Counted from the stretch's first letter, positions 19,607 to 28,253 are shown. The stretch: DNA of 64,000 nt from DASQEH01 sp963765725 (GCA_963765725.1 CAVXXI010000001.1:1096902-1160901), one strand, 5' to 3'. Program-made: numbers and translations. The notes: a model not told the origin generated them from the sequence alone.

Positions 19607-21399
19607 GCGCCGTCTGACGACGTGGCGACGACGCCCTCGAGGACCATGGCCGCGATCACGAGGGCCAGGTGGGAGAACGCCTGTGGGAAGTTCCCGACCA
19701 TCACGCCGGCGGCCGGGTCGTACTCCTCGGAGAGCAGGCCGACGTCGTTGGCGAGCCCGACGAGGCGGGTCATCAGCGTGTGCGCCTTCGCAGTGTCGCC
19801 GGCGAGGGCGTGGGCGGTGACGAGCCAGAAGGAGCAGGCGAGGAAGGGGTGCTCGTCACCGGCGAGGCCGTCGACGCCGGTATGGGTCCGGTAGCGGAGC
19901 AGCAGGCCATCGCGCAGGAGGTCCTCCTCCACGGCCGCGATCGTCCCCTTCACCCGCGGGTCGTCCCCGGAAAGGAACCCGACAGCCGGGATCAGCAGCA
20001 GGGAGGCGTCGACCTCCGTCGTCTCGTAGTGCTGCACGAAGGTGTTGCGCACCGGGTCGTAGCCAAGGTCGAGGATCTCCGCGCGCACCTGATCGCGGAC
20101 CTCCCGCCACTTCTCGACCGGCCCTTCGAGGCCGTGGCGTTCGACCCCCGCGATCGCGCGGTCCAAGGCCACCCAGACCATGACCTGGGAGTGGGTGAAA
20201 CGGCGCTGCGGTCCGCGGATCTCCCACAGCCCGTTGTCCGGCTCCTGCCAGTGGACCGCGAGCTGGTTGACCAGCGCACGCTGCAGCGCCCACGAGTGGC
20301 CGCTCTCCTCGCAGCCCTCCGCCCGGGCGTGCTCCAGGGCGGCCAGTACCTCGCCGAGGACGTCGGTCTGACGCTGGTTCACCGCGCCGTTGCCGACCCG
20401 GACCGGTCGCGAGTCGGCGTAGCCGCCGAGGTGATCGAGGACACGCTCGGGAAGGTCACGGCCCCCGTCGACCGCGTACATGATCTGGATGTCCTTGGGG
20501 TCCCCGGCGATCGCGCGCAGCAGCCAGGCCCGCCACAGCAGCGCCTCCTGCTCGTACCCGGCCGACAGCAGCGCCTCCAGGGTGAGGGAGGCGTCACGCA
20601 GCCAGCAGTAGCGGTAGTCCCAGTTCCGGGCGCCGCCGAACGACTCCGGCAGAGAGGTCGTCGGGGCGGCGACGATGCCTCCGGTCTCGCCGTCCGTCAG
20701 CAGCCGCAGGACGAGCAGCGAGCGGACGACGGCGGTGCGGTACGGACCCTGGTACCTGCAGCGGGCGGCCCAGCGCTCGGTGCGCCTCTCCGTGGTCCGG
20801 ATCCGCTCGGCGACGTCGTGGAGCGGTGGGATGGGGCGGTGGGACTTGAACCACGTGCTGGAGAAGGTCAGCACGTCGCCGGCCTTCACGGTGAACTCGT
20901 CGACGTGGCGGCCACCGACGGCCTTCGGGAGCCGCGGTCCGCGCAGCACGAGCATGTCGGGGCCGGCAGTAGCGGAGATGAGCTTGCTGCCATCGCTGTC
21001 GGTGCGCCGCATCACCCACGGCAGCACCTTCCCGTAACCGAACCGGACGATCCACTCGTGCCGCATCTCGACGCTGCCGGAGATCCCTTCGACGGTGCGG
21101 ATGAGATCCGCCCGGTGGTCGCCGATCGGCATCACGTCGACGACCTTGACCACGCCATCCGCGGTCTCGTGGGTGGTCTCGAGGACGAAGGTGTCGCCGA
21201 CGTACCGGCGGGTCGTCGTCGCGGCGCCCCGCGGCCCGATGAGCCACCGACCGTTGTCCGGGATGCCGAGCAGGGCGGCGAAGCACGCGGGCGAGTCGAA
21301 CCGCGGCAGGCAGAGCCAGTCCACCGAGCCGTCGAGCCCGACGAGCGCGGCGGTCTGGGTGTCACCGAGCACGGCGTAGTCACCGATCGGGAGGGCCAT
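19591..21399 (-). CDS. Glycoside hydrolase family 15 protein (glucoamylase/trehalase-like)
   Basis: 602 aa, cytoplasmic (no signal peptide). It starts with the N-terminal domain YAVLGDTQTAALVGLDGSVDWLCLPRFDSPACF, then the (alpha/alpha)6 catalytic domain with FGGARNWDYRYCWLRDASLTLEAL and GLLSEEYDP near the C-terminus, which carries the family's catalytic glutamate. Actinobacterial members of this size hydrolyse trehalose or malto-oligosaccharides; the substrate is not resolved. Probable leaderless start, with TACGCT 6 nt upstream of the ATG. Confidence 0.9.
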   Translation of the reverse strand: MALPIGDYAVLGDTQTAALVGLDGSVDWLCLPRFDSPACFAALLGIPDNGRWLIGPRGAATTTRRYVGDTFVLETTHETADGVVKVVDVMPIGDHRADLIRTVEGISGSVEMRHEWIVRFGYGKVLPWVMRRTDSDGSKLISATAGPDMLVLRGPRLPKAVGGRHVDEFTVKAGDVLTFSSTWFKSHRPIPPLHDVAERIRTTERRTERWAARCRYQGPYRTAVVRSLLVLRLLTDGETGGIVAAPTTSLPESFGGARNWDYRYCWLRDASLTLEALLSAGYEQEALLWRAWLLRAIAGDPKDIQIMYAVDGGRDLPERVLDHLGGYADSRPVRVGNGAVNQRQTDVLGEVLAALEHARAEGCEESGHSWALQRALVNQLAVHWQEPDNGLWEIRGPQRRFTHSQVMVWVALDRAIAGVERHGLEGPVEKWREVRDQVRAEILDLGYDPVRNTFVQHYETTEVDASLLLIPAVGFLSGDDPRVKGTIAAVEEDLLRDGLLLRYRTHTGVDGLAGDEHPFLACSFWLVTAHALAGDTAKAHTLMTRLVGLANDVGLLSEEYDPAAGVMVGNFPQAFSHLALVIAAMVLEGVVATSSDGAHASG

Positions 21400-21491
21400 G
21401 CGCCGAGCGTATGCCGCGGCGTCTCGCGGGACGGCACCCCGGTGGGCTTCGCTGGTCGACGGCCTGGGAACGTGTCAGGATTGGCACCGGT

Positions 21492-21698
21492 ATGGAATAC
21501 GAGTTTCAGCGCCTGTCGTTGCCCCGGACGTTGTCGCGCTCGGCGGTGCGCCGGATGCTCACCGACCGGGCCGAGTACGGAGGCTGGGAGCTGGCCAGGC
21601 TCCGCCTGTACCCCGACGGCAGCCGCAAGGTCGAGCTGCGCCGCCGCATCATCCGGGTCCGCCCGACCGTGACGCGCGAGTTCCGCCCCCTGGTCTGA
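21492..21698 (+). CDS. DUF5703 family protein
   Basis: 68-aa basic protein starting MEYEFQRLSLPRTLSRSAVRR. It matches the short actinobacterial DUF5703 family by its start, the central EYGGWELARLRLYPDG and the arginine-rich end. Function unknown; the charge suggests nucleic-acid or ribosome contact but this is speculation. It is divergent from the GH15 gene. The open frame extends upstream, but the family starts at this ATG. Confidence 0.7.
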   Translation: MEYEFQRLSLPRTLSRSAVRRMLTDRAEYGGWELARLRLYPDGSRKVELRRRIIRVRPTVTREFRPLV

Positions 21699-21730
21699 TC
21701 CTCCCGGCTCATTGCGACCCATGCGTTCCC

Positions 21731-21925
21731 CCCGAGGAGTCAGGTAATTCCCGCCGAGGAGTCATGTAGTTACTGCCGAGGCGTCACTCAGTTGCCTCTG
21801 AGGGGTCAGGTAATGCCGAGGGGCCAAGTAGTTCCCCCCGAGGAGTCATATAGTTACCGCCGAGGGGTCATGTAGTTACCGCCGAGGAGCCACTCAGTTC
21901 CTTCGCGGTCAGGTAAGGGTCGGCT
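21731..21925 (+). repeat. Left tandem array, about 8-9 units of 22 bp
   Basis: Units begin CCGAGG and continue with a variable (A/G)GTCA, then TGTAGTT or AGGTAATT, then CCG. Examples begin near 21732, 21754, 21776, 21836 and 21858. One unit (near 21798) is shortened to 18 bp. Copies differ at several positions, so this is an old or functionally diverse array, not a recent slippage product. Confidence 0.75.
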
Positions 21926-22037
21926 CTTTGATGACGAGGTGGACGACCCGGGGAAGTGCCAAGAGAGCGTCTCGCAGCCAACGCGTTAGTTGACCTTCCA
22001 GTGGAGTATTTCGAAGGGCCTTTCTACCGGACAACGC

Positions 22038-22160
22038 TGACCCCGGGCGGGAACGACGTGACCTCTCGACGGGACATACGTGGCCTCTCGGCGGGCACTA
22101 TTTGGCATCTCGGGGGGAACTATGTGGTCTCTCGGCGGGAAACAACTAGGTGACTCCAAG
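22038..22160 (-). repeat. Right tandem array, about 5 units of 22 bp in inverted orientation
   Basis: On the plus strand the units read like CTCTCGGCGGGAACTATGTG. Their reverse complement matches the left array unit (CCGAGAGGCCACGTA and CACATAGTTCCC). The outermost copies at both sides are less conserved, as expected for element tips. Confidence 0.72.
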
Positions 22161-22201
22161 GCGGGGGGTGGCCGGAGGGCCGAGTCGTCGGCTGAGGCGC
22201 C

Positions 22202-23506
22202 TCAGGCCCGGTCGAGGAAGGAGTCGAGTACCCGCGCGCTGAACTCCAGAGCGTCGACGGGGACCCTCTCGTCGACCCCGTGGAACAGCGCGGTGAAATC
22301 GAGGTCCGGCGGCAGCCGCAGTGGCGAGAAGCCGAAGCATCTGATGCCCAGCCGGTCCCACGCCTTGGCGTCGGTGCCGCCCGACATCAGGAACGGCAGC
22401 ACGGCGGCGTCCGGGTCCGCCTCGAGCAGGGAGGCCCGCATCGCCTCGACGATCGGACCGTCGAACGGCGTCTCGAGCGCGGTGTCGTGGACGAGGAGCT
22501 CGTAGGTCACGCTGTCGGGAAGCAGGCTCCGAAGGGTCGTGAAGAACTCCTCCTCGTACCCCGGAAGGAACCTCCCGTCGATGCTCGCTGTCGCCTCGCC
22601 GGGTACGACGTTGTGCTTGTAGCCGGACTCGAGCATGGTCGGGTTGGCGGTGTTGCGGACCACGGCGGCGAGCATCCGTGCGGCCAGCCCGAAGTGCTCG
22701 ATCAGCGCGTCGACGTCGTCGGTGGCGTTGTCCGCGCCGGTCAGGGCGGCGACCTCCTCGAGGAGGGTTCCCATCGTCGGGGTGATCCGGATCGGCCATT
22801 GATGCCGCCCGATGGCAGCGACCGCCTCGGCGATGGCAGTCACCGCGTTGTCGGTGTTGCGCATGGATCCGTGGCCCGCGGTCCCCTGGGCACGCAGCCG
22901 GAGCCAGGCGAGCCCCTTCTCGGCCGTCTCGATGAGGTACAGCCTCTTGCCGGCGACCGTCGTCGAGAAACCCCCGACCTCCCCGATGCCCTCGGTGCAC
23001 CCCTCCAGCAGCTCCGGGCGCCGGTCGACGAGGGCATGGGCGCCCTGAATGCTGCCGGCCTCCTCGTCGGCGGTGAACGCAAGCGTGATGGGCCGTCGCG
23101 GCAACGCACCGGCGCGGCTGCGAGCCCGTACCACCGAGAGGATCGCCGCGTCGAAGTCCTTCATGTCGACGGCTCCGCGGCCCCAGACGTAGCCATCCTG
23201 GACCTCGCCGGAGAAGGGGTCGACCTTCCAGTCCGCCTTCGCAGCCGGGACGACGTCGAGGTGGCCGTGGACGAGCAGGCGGTCGCCCGCGGACGGGTCG
23301 CCCCAGTGGGCGACGACGGACGTACGCCGGTTCGAGGCCTCGAACAGCTCCGGCTCGATGCCGACCTCGTCCAGCAGGCGGGCGACGTGCTCGGCGGCCG
23401 CCCGCTCCCCCGCGCCCGAGCCGTCGCCGTAGTTCGAGGTGTCGATCCGGATCAGGTCCCGGCAGATCTCCGTGACCTCCGCGGCCGGTTCGTAGTCCTT
23501 CGTCAT
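22202..23506 (-). CDS. M20/M25/M40 family metallopeptidase
   Basis: 434 aa with the di-zinc aminoacylase/carboxypeptidase fold: LLVHGHLDVVPA (metal His/Asp), GRGAVDMKDF (bridging Asp), FTADEEAGS (catalytic Glu-Glu), and HNVVPGEATASIDGRFLPG in the dimerisation domain. The conserved final metal His lies in FTALFHGVDERVPVD. It hydrolyses N-acyl amino acids or dipeptides; exact substrate unknown. The ATG at 23506 is chosen because the open frame above it runs through the tRNA gene. Confidence 0.9.
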   Translation of the reverse strand: MTKDYEPAAEVTEICRDLIRIDTSNYGDGSGAGERAAAEHVARLLDEVGIEPELFEASNRRTSVVAHWGDPSAGDRLLVHGHLDVVPAAKADWKVDPFSGEVQDGYVWGRGAVDMKDFDAAILSVVRARSRAGALPRRPITLAFTADEEAGSIQGAHALVDRRPELLEGCTEGIGEVGGFSTTVAGKRLYLIETAEKGLAWLRLRAQGTAGHGSMRNTDNAVTAIAEAVAAIGRHQWPIRITPTMGTLLEEVAALTGADNATDDVDALIEHFGLAARMLAAVVRNTANPTMLESGYKHNVVPGEATASIDGRFLPGYEEEFFTTLRSLLPDSVTYELLVHDTALETPFDGPIVEAMRASLLEADPDAAVLPFLMSGGTDAKAWDRLGIRCFGFSPLRLPPDLDFTALFHGVDERVPVDALEFSARVLDSFLDRA

Positions 23507-23591
23507 GCCGCCATCCTGCCGTACTCGACTACGCCGGGTAGGACGGACTTTGCTAAGGTGACGGACGCCCACCGAGGCATCGGTGACCCAC

Positions 23592-23676
23592 GTCCGGGTG
23601 GCGGAATAGGTAGACGCGCTAGCTTGAGGTGCTAGTGCCCCAAAAGGGCATGGGGGTTCAAGTCCCCCCTCGGACA
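23592..23676 (+). tRNA. tRNA-Leu (anticodon GAG)
   Basis: 85-nt cloverleaf. The 7-bp acceptor stem GTCCGGG pairs with CCTCGGAC at the 3' end (one G-U pair) and the discriminator base is A. The anticodon stem CTAGC/GCTAG encloses loop TTGAGGT, giving anticodon GAG. A long variable arm (GTGCCCCAAAAGGGCAT) is typical of tRNA-Leu, and GGTTCAAGTCC forms the T loop. CCA is not encoded. The region downstream holds accessory genes, so it may have served as an integration site, but no second copy of its 3' end was seen in the window. Confidence 0.95.
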
Positions 23677-23763
23677 CAGCTTCTGACCAGGCCAGATGCC
23701 GTATGTCGCCGCACCGGGTGCCCCCGTGTCCGTCATGATCAGCCGGTCGACGGTGATCGGCGA

Positions 23764-26460
23764 CTAAGGCGTGATCTGCTGCAGTCTCACCAGTGCGGTG
23801 GTGTGGGGCTGCAGGGTGCCGGCGAACGAGACGTCGCTACCGTTCCCCGAGGGCGACACTACGACGGGCGCGCCGGCGATGCGGTCCTCGCCCCGCAGGT
23901 CCGATGCCGGCAGACCTCCGACTACGCTGCCCTCCACCGTCATCGTGTAGGCCTGGGGTGTGTCGGTCGGGTTGTGCACTGGCAGCCACACACCCCCGTC
24001 GTCGGACAGGGATCCGAACCGCTCAACCCACACTTCGGGGTTCGATGACCGGGCTCGGGTCACGACCTCCCACCCGGCGGCGTCGATCTCACGGAGGAGT
24101 GGCGTGTACTTCGCGAACACGGAGCGCTCGTCCTCAGACCAGCTGGTGGTGCCGCCGCATCCCATGTAGATGCCGTAGAGAATCGTCTGCTGGAAGCGTT
24201 CAGCGAGGTCGGCGGTGGTGTGGGAGTCGCAGTCGGCATCAATGGTCGATATGGGCCGTTGATCCGCCAGAGTTCGCTTGAAGAGGGCGTATCCGTCCAC
24301 TGTGGAATAGGGGTCGTTCGCGCCGCTGACCTTTTCGGGGAGACCACGTTCCAGACCGAAGTAGTCGATGGCGGCGGCGCCGAACCAGGCAGCGGAGCGG
24401 GCGTCGCTGGCATTGAAGTTCGCGCTGAGGAACATGCCGTGGCTGTGCGCGTAGTCGGATACGTACTGCACCTGCGACGCGACACCGAATGCGAGCCGGT
24501 CTACGACGCGCCCGGAGTCGTAAGAGAAGGTGAGACCGTAGCTCGCGTTGGCCCAGTGAGGCTGGTAGTAGTCATCCGCCGCCCCCCATCGCCGCATGCC
24601 TGATACCGAGTCGAGGTGAAGAGCGTCGAGGGTTGCGCCCACTCGGTCTGCGTCGGCGAGGGCTGGCTCCATCTGGTAGGTCTGCGACACAGTACGCCAG
24701 TCAAGCGGACCGTTGAGCGGGTACAGGTTCTCGTAGTGCTGCATGAAGCCCTGGTAGCGCGCGTAGAGCAAGCGGTTGTTGTTGTCGCGGGCACCCGAAT
24801 TCAGGGTGGCAATCGACCTGTCCCTGCGTCGCCGGTCTTCATAGGTTGCCGGTGTCATCGCGGCGTCGGCTTTGATGCGTTCGATTTCCTTGGCATAGGT
24901 GGGGGTGTTCGGGTCGTCGACATTGGGGTGCTTGTATCCCCAGTGGTGGTTGTAAGCGGTGGTATAGATTCCGCGGGCGTTGTCCCACGGCAGGAAGTCG
25001 GTCCCCCAGTCCGCGTCTCCGCCGTCGTTGCCGGTGCCGAGCGCGATCATGTTGAGGCCCAAACCGAAGTCGTCATAGGTGGTGTCGAGCCGTGATCGGT
25101 CGACCTGTCCGAACCAACCGCCCTCCCGGGCCACCTCGGTATGGCGCTCGAAGTCGTTTGGGAACAGCTGGTAGTACTTCTCGATGGCCGCCCGGTAGCC
25201 CCATGCCGGATCCGACCTGTACAGCACCAACGAGAACGGGACCTTGGCGCCGCCGAAGATGGACGTTGCCGGCGAGACACCGAGGTCGAAGGTGAAGGTC
25301 AGGCGTCCGTTGGCATATCGCGCCCTGGCCAGCTTCGGCTCGTCGAGAGGGATTCCGACCGTCAGTGCGCTGTGGGCGTCCGAGACGGTGTTGAAGGGAT
25401 ATCGGGACGTCTGCTGGACGTTCCATTGCGTCAGGTTCTCATAGCGCCCGGTCGACGTGATGTTCCGCTCGTGCCGGGGATCGTCCCACCAGTCCCACCC
25501 GGCGGCGTTGAGCGGCAGCGTCACCCGCAGCTGGAACGGAGTAGTGGTATTGGTGGGCGAGCTGACGATTCCGTCGATGCGCAGATCGTCCGCATGAGAC
25601 GCGATGGTGGCGTCGATGTTCATATCGTCCGCGGCGCCGTCGAACGTTGCGCGAGCGCCTGTGCCGGTCACGGTGCCCGAACCGGTTCCCCATGCGGCCC
25701 GATAGAGCTTGTTCACCTGCAAGTCGTCGAACCAGACGGTACCCGAGCCGTGAACGATCTGTGCAAACACTCGGACGCTGGTCACGTTGGGCTGGGTCTT
25801 GAAGCCGACGAACTTTCGGTACCAGCCGACGGTGTCGGTATAGCCGTAGGCCTGGTCCGTTTGCACCGCGGTCGACCCGTCGAACTGCTTGATCTTGAGA
25901 CGCACGGGTGACGGGCCGGTTTCGGGTTCCGCAGTCGCGGCGGCGGGCTTTACGCCTCGAGAGCGGATCCAGCTGCCCGCTGTGTAGTAGGTGTCCGGCC
26001 GGACCGCGATCGTCGTCTGCAGGGTCGCGGAAGTGCCAATCGAGGGCGAATGAAAGCGGATGGATCGGGTGCCGGTGTGCGCGTGGTCCGACACCCAGCG
26101 TGGTCGCACTGTGCCTGACATCAGACGCCAGTGGTCGGGGATGTTGTTGCGGTTGGCGTCAGTCTCGAAGCCGGAGTTCGGCAACAGGTTGGGTGTGCCC
26201 CCCACTTTTCGGAGGGAGAACAACGGAGCTGTGCCTCCGGCGACCTCCCGACCGCCGACCTTCAGTGACGAGACCGAGCCGGTCGACGACAGAGTCAGCG
26301 CCAAGCCGTCGCCCGACGATACGGTCACCCGACCCGCGGCCTGAGCCGCTGGTGGTAACACCACGAGCACTGCACACAGCGCCGCAAACGCCACGCCAGC
26401 GGGCGCGCCGCGTCGACGCGTGCCCCGAGATCTGCTGCTCCGTTGCATGGCCCTCGACAT
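23764..26460 (-). CDS. Large secreted protein with carbohydrate-binding-like and TIM-barrel-like regions, function unknown
   Basis: About 898 aa. A basic start and hydrophobic stretch (GVAFAALCAVLVVLPPAAQA) form a signal peptide. The mature protein begins with a beta-rich region, then LLPNSGFETDANRNNIPDHW, a CenC-type carbohydrate-binding module pattern ending VWFDDLQV. A long catalytic-looking region follows, with aromatic and acidic motifs (DWWDDPRHE, AYNHHWGYKHPN, HLDSVSG, STIDADCDSH) like a polysaccharide-degrading barrel. I do not recognise the hydrolase family. ATG at 26460 is chosen over 26523 to give a normal signal peptide; 26448 is also possible. Less extreme codon bias than neighbours suggests acquisition. 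Confidence 0.65.
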   Translation of the reverse strand: MSRAMQRSSRSRGTRRRGAPAGVAFAALCAVLVVLPPAAQAAGRVTVSSGDGLALTLSSTGSVSSLKVGGREVAGGTAPLFSLRKVGGTPNLLPNSGFETDANRNNIPDHWRLMSGTVRPRWVSDHAHTGTRSIRFHSPSIGTSATLQTTIAVRPDTYYTAGSWIRSRGVKPAAATAEPETGPSPVRLKIKQFDGSTAVQTDQAYGYTDTVGWYRKFVGFKTQPNVTSVRVFAQIVHGSGTVWFDDLQVNKLYRAAWGTGSGTVTGTGARATFDGAADDMNIDATIASHADDLRIDGIVSSPTNTTTPFQLRVTLPLNAAGWDWWDDPRHERNITSTGRYENLTQWNVQQTSRYPFNTVSDAHSALTVGIPLDEPKLARARYANGRLTFTFDLGVSPATSIFGGAKVPFSLVLYRSDPAWGYRAAIEKYYQLFPNDFERHTEVAREGGWFGQVDRSRLDTTYDDFGLGLNMIALGTGNDGGDADWGTDFLPWDNARGIYTTAYNHHWGYKHPNVDDPNTPTYAKEIERIKADAAMTPATYEDRRRRDRSIATLNSGARDNNNRLLYARYQGFMQHYENLYPLNGPLDWRTVSQTYQMEPALADADRVGATLDALHLDSVSGMRRWGAADDYYQPHWANASYGLTFSYDSGRVVDRLAFGVASQVQYVSDYAHSHGMFLSANFNASDARSAAWFGAAAIDYFGLERGLPEKVSGANDPYSTVDGYALFKRTLADQRPISTIDADCDSHTTADLAERFQQTILYGIYMGCGGTTSWSEDERSVFAKYTPLLREIDAAGWEVVTRARSSNPEVWVERFGSLSDDGGVWLPVHNPTDTPQAYTMTVEGSVVGGLPASDLRGEDRIAGAPVVVSPSGNGSDVSFAGTLQPHTTALVRLQQITP

Positions 26461-26674
26461 CTGTCGATGCGAACTGCTCCAGACGGCGAAGCCATGAGTT
26501 CGCGCGCCGCTACGTATACGCACTGTAGTGCTTCGCTCACAGGATGACTGCCAACCAGGAAGACCCGATCAGTCGCAGACAGTGGCCGAGACAGCGTTTG
26601 GGCAGTTAGTGCGCTGGAGCTGGCGGCTTGATATCTCAGCGCCGCGCCCAGCTGATTGCTCGTAGGCTTGATCA

Positions 26675-26965
26675 GTGGCGGATTCAGCGCGCTGGTGGGA
26701 CATTCGCCCGGCGCAGAGCAGGCAAGCGAAGACCTACACCTGCCCCATCTGCCGCGGGCGGTTGCTCGCGATGAATCCCAATACGCTTCTTTCTCCAGAG
26801 GGAGACCGGGAGCGTCGGCGTCACGCCCATACCGAGTGCGTGGCCAGACAGCGCAAGGCCGGACGGTTGTTGACCAAGGCGGAGTGGGAACGGACGAGCC
26901 GACCAGCACGACCAGCCGGCCGCCCGTGGTGGCGCCGACTCTTCGACAGAAGGGCGCCGAAGTAG
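26675..26965 (+). CDS. Small Cys-rich protein of unknown function
   Basis: 96 aa, GTG start. A CPIC pair (KTYTCPICRGRLL) is followed by histidines and a further cysteine (HAHTECVARQ), enough for one zinc site. The C-terminal third is rich in Trp, Arg and Pro. Small proteins of this type are common in actinobacteria; no function is assigned. It stands alone between the secreted protein and the DinB gene. Confidence 0.55.
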   Translation: MADSARWWDIRPAQSRQAKTYTCPICRGRLLAMNPNTLLSPEGDRERRRHAHTECVARQRKAGRLLTKAEWERTSRPARPAGRPWWRRLFDRRAPK

Positions 26966-27037
26966 CGCAGCGCCAGGTAACCGATCACGCAGGACCCCCG
27001 CGCGAATGCCTGATAGCGGCCCGCACAGCATGCCGGA

Positions 27038-27541
27038 CTAGCCGACGCTCCCGTCGATCGCCTCACGCAAGAGGTCGGCGTGGCCGGCGTGGCGTGCCGT
27101 CTCCTCGATCAGATGGAGAAGGACCCAGCGCAACGTGAAGAGCTCCCCGTGCACCGGCTTGCGCGAAGACTGTCCGAGGCTCGTCGCTTCGCGGACCACG
27201 GCCCTGCTGCGGCTACAGGCCTCGCGGTAGCGCTCACGCAGCTGCTCCGGTTGCAGATCGGCAGGAGGACGAAACTGCCAATTCGGGTCGGCGACCCAGT
27301 CGGCGTCGACAAAAGGGCCGCGATCAGGCCGCCCGGAGAAGTGGATCTCCATCCAGTCCTCCTCGGCGAGCGACAAGTGGTAGAGCAGACCGCCGAGGGT
27401 GAGCGTGGAGGGTGGATGCGACCGCGCCATCTGCTCGTGGTCGAGCCCCTCCGTCTTAGCGAGTAGCGCCTCGCGCTGAACGTCGAGGAAATGCTCGAGC
27501 AGATCCCGCTCGGAACCGTCGCGATCAGGCTCGGTAGGCAC
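27038..27541 (-). CDS. DinB family protein (DUF664)
   Basis: 167 aa, DinB-like four-helix bundle. It has LLEHFLDVQREALLAKTEGLD, TLGGLLYHLSLAEEDWME (metal-binding His region) and the hallmark LHLIEETARHAGHADLLREAIDG near the C-terminus with two metal-ligand histidines. Members are often thiol-dependent S-transferases (mycothiol in actinobacteria), consistent with mshC in the same genome. Substrate unknown. Confidence 0.88.
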   Translation of the reverse strand: MPTEPDRDGSERDLLEHFLDVQREALLAKTEGLDHEQMARSHPPSTLTLGGLLYHLSLAEEDWMEIHFSGRPDRGPFVDADWVADPNWQFRPPADLQPEQLRERYREACSRSRAVVREATSLGQSSRKPVHGELFTLRWVLLHLIEETARHAGHADLLREAIDGSVG

Positions 27542-27594
27542 TGGCTCAGTCTAGGGATGTGCGCAGTCAGGCTCGCAGGTCGGCGGATGTTGGG

Positions 27595-28008
27595 TCACGC
27601 CGACCACGGATCAACCGGCGGGACACCGGTGGGCGTGGAGTACGCGACGTTGCGTGTCGCCACCGTGAGGCCGTGAACAATTGCGGTGGCAGCTATCAGG
27701 GTGTCACTCTCCGGCCCAGGATCGGGGACGTGCAGCGCCGATGCACGCCGGGCCACCACCACGTCCATTGGCAGGATCTTCTCCCGAAAGGCCGCGAGCA
27801 CACGCTCGTCGAGCCACTTCCGGAGCACGTCAACTCTGGTCGGAGTGGCGTCGCTCCACGCGGCGCACCCCGATCTCGAGCTCCGCACCGTGACAACGCT
27901 GATTGCGAGCGTGGCGACAGGCTGCGCCCGGATCCAGTCGCGCACCGCATCATTCGCGTGCGGTCGGCGCAGCTCACCAACGACGTTCGTGTCGAGCAGG
28001 TACCTCAT
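27595..28008 (-). CDS. vapC: PIN domain toxin (VapC-like) with two compensating frameshifts
   Basis: 137-aa open frame. The N-terminus MRYLLDTNVVGELRRP has the first catalytic Asp and the C-terminus (PDPGPESDTLIAATAIVHGLTVATRN) the later acidic residues of a PIN ribonuclease. The middle is out of frame: between about 27885 and 27837 the open frame gives VRSSRSGCAAW, whereas the next frame gives ELEIGVRRVERR, the conserved PIN segment containing the second acidic residue. Two opposite one-base changes would explain this. If real, the toxin is probably inactive. It overlaps the antitoxin gene by 4 nt. Confidence 0.75.
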   Translation of the reverse strand: MRYLLDTNVVGELRRPHANDAVRDWIRAQPVATLAISVVTVRSSRSGCAAWSDATPTRVDVLRKWLDERVLAAFREKILPMDVVVARRASALHVPDPGPESDTLIAATAIVHGLTVATRNVAYSTPTGVPPVDPWSA

Positions 28009-28253
28009 AGATCGGGTACCTGCACGCCGACCTCGAGGGGTTCGTGATCCAGGTCGACCTCGACGTCGAGGACGAGCCAGTCCGCCAGATCTATCGCAGC
28101 TCCCGTGAGGCGCTCGTACTCTGCGTATGACATCAAGACGTGAGAGGGCCGCCCGTGATCGGTGATTACAACCGTTTCGACGTCAGCAGCCCGCTTGGCG
28201 GCACTGACGTCACGGTTGAACTCGCGTGCGCTCAGCTCCGTCACCGCGATCAC
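28005..28253 (-). CDS. vapB: Phd/YefM family antitoxin (VapB partner)
   Basis: 82 aa. The N-terminal DNA-binding part (SAREFNRDVSAAKRAAD, VVITDHGRPSHVLMSYAEYERL) is typical of Phd/YefM antitoxins, and the acidic C-terminus (DVEVDLDHEPLEVG) would cover the toxin. The stop overlaps the vapC start (4 nt), so the pair forms a standard operon that the antitoxin should autorepress. Confidence 0.85.
   Translation of the reverse strand: MIAVTELSAREFNRDVSAAKRAADVETVVITDHGRPSHVLMSYAEYERLTGAAIDLADWLVLDVEVDLDHEPLEVGVQVPDL

Larger units (their letters stand above)
21715..22165. mobile_element. Gene-less element with two inverted arrays of 22-bp repeats (IS21-type terminal arrays, likely remnant or non-autonomous)
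   Basis: Eight to nine head-to-tail copies of a 22-bp unit fill 21731-21925 (core CCGAGGAGTCATGTAGTT plus about 4 bases). The reverse complement of the same unit occurs five times at 22038-22160. The 110-bp centre has no complete gene. IS21-family insertion sequences carry multiple terminal repeats of this kind, so the simplest reading is an IS21-like element that lost istA/istB. A short frame in the centre (21956 onward, containing YFEGPFYRTT) vaguely resembles the end of an IstB protein, but this is weak. Confidence 0.6.

Noticed and set aside
19669..21672. Long plus-strand frame opposite the GH15 gene
   Set aside because: Shadow of the glucoamylase-like gene; no domain recognisable and composition typical of antisense GC-rich frames.
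21731..22160. CRISPR array
   Set aside because: Units are directly adjacent with no spacers, copies diverge, the two halves are inverted, and no cas gene is in the window.
23592..23676. Second copy of the tRNA 3' end as an attachment site
   Set aside because: I looked for a repeat of GGGTTCAAGTCC downstream to the end of the window and saw none, so no attL/attR pair can be claimed.
22202..23677. Extended N-terminus of the M20 peptidase through the tRNA-Leu gene
   Set aside because: The extra 57 residues are the antisense of the tRNA and do not match the family; the start at 23506 does.
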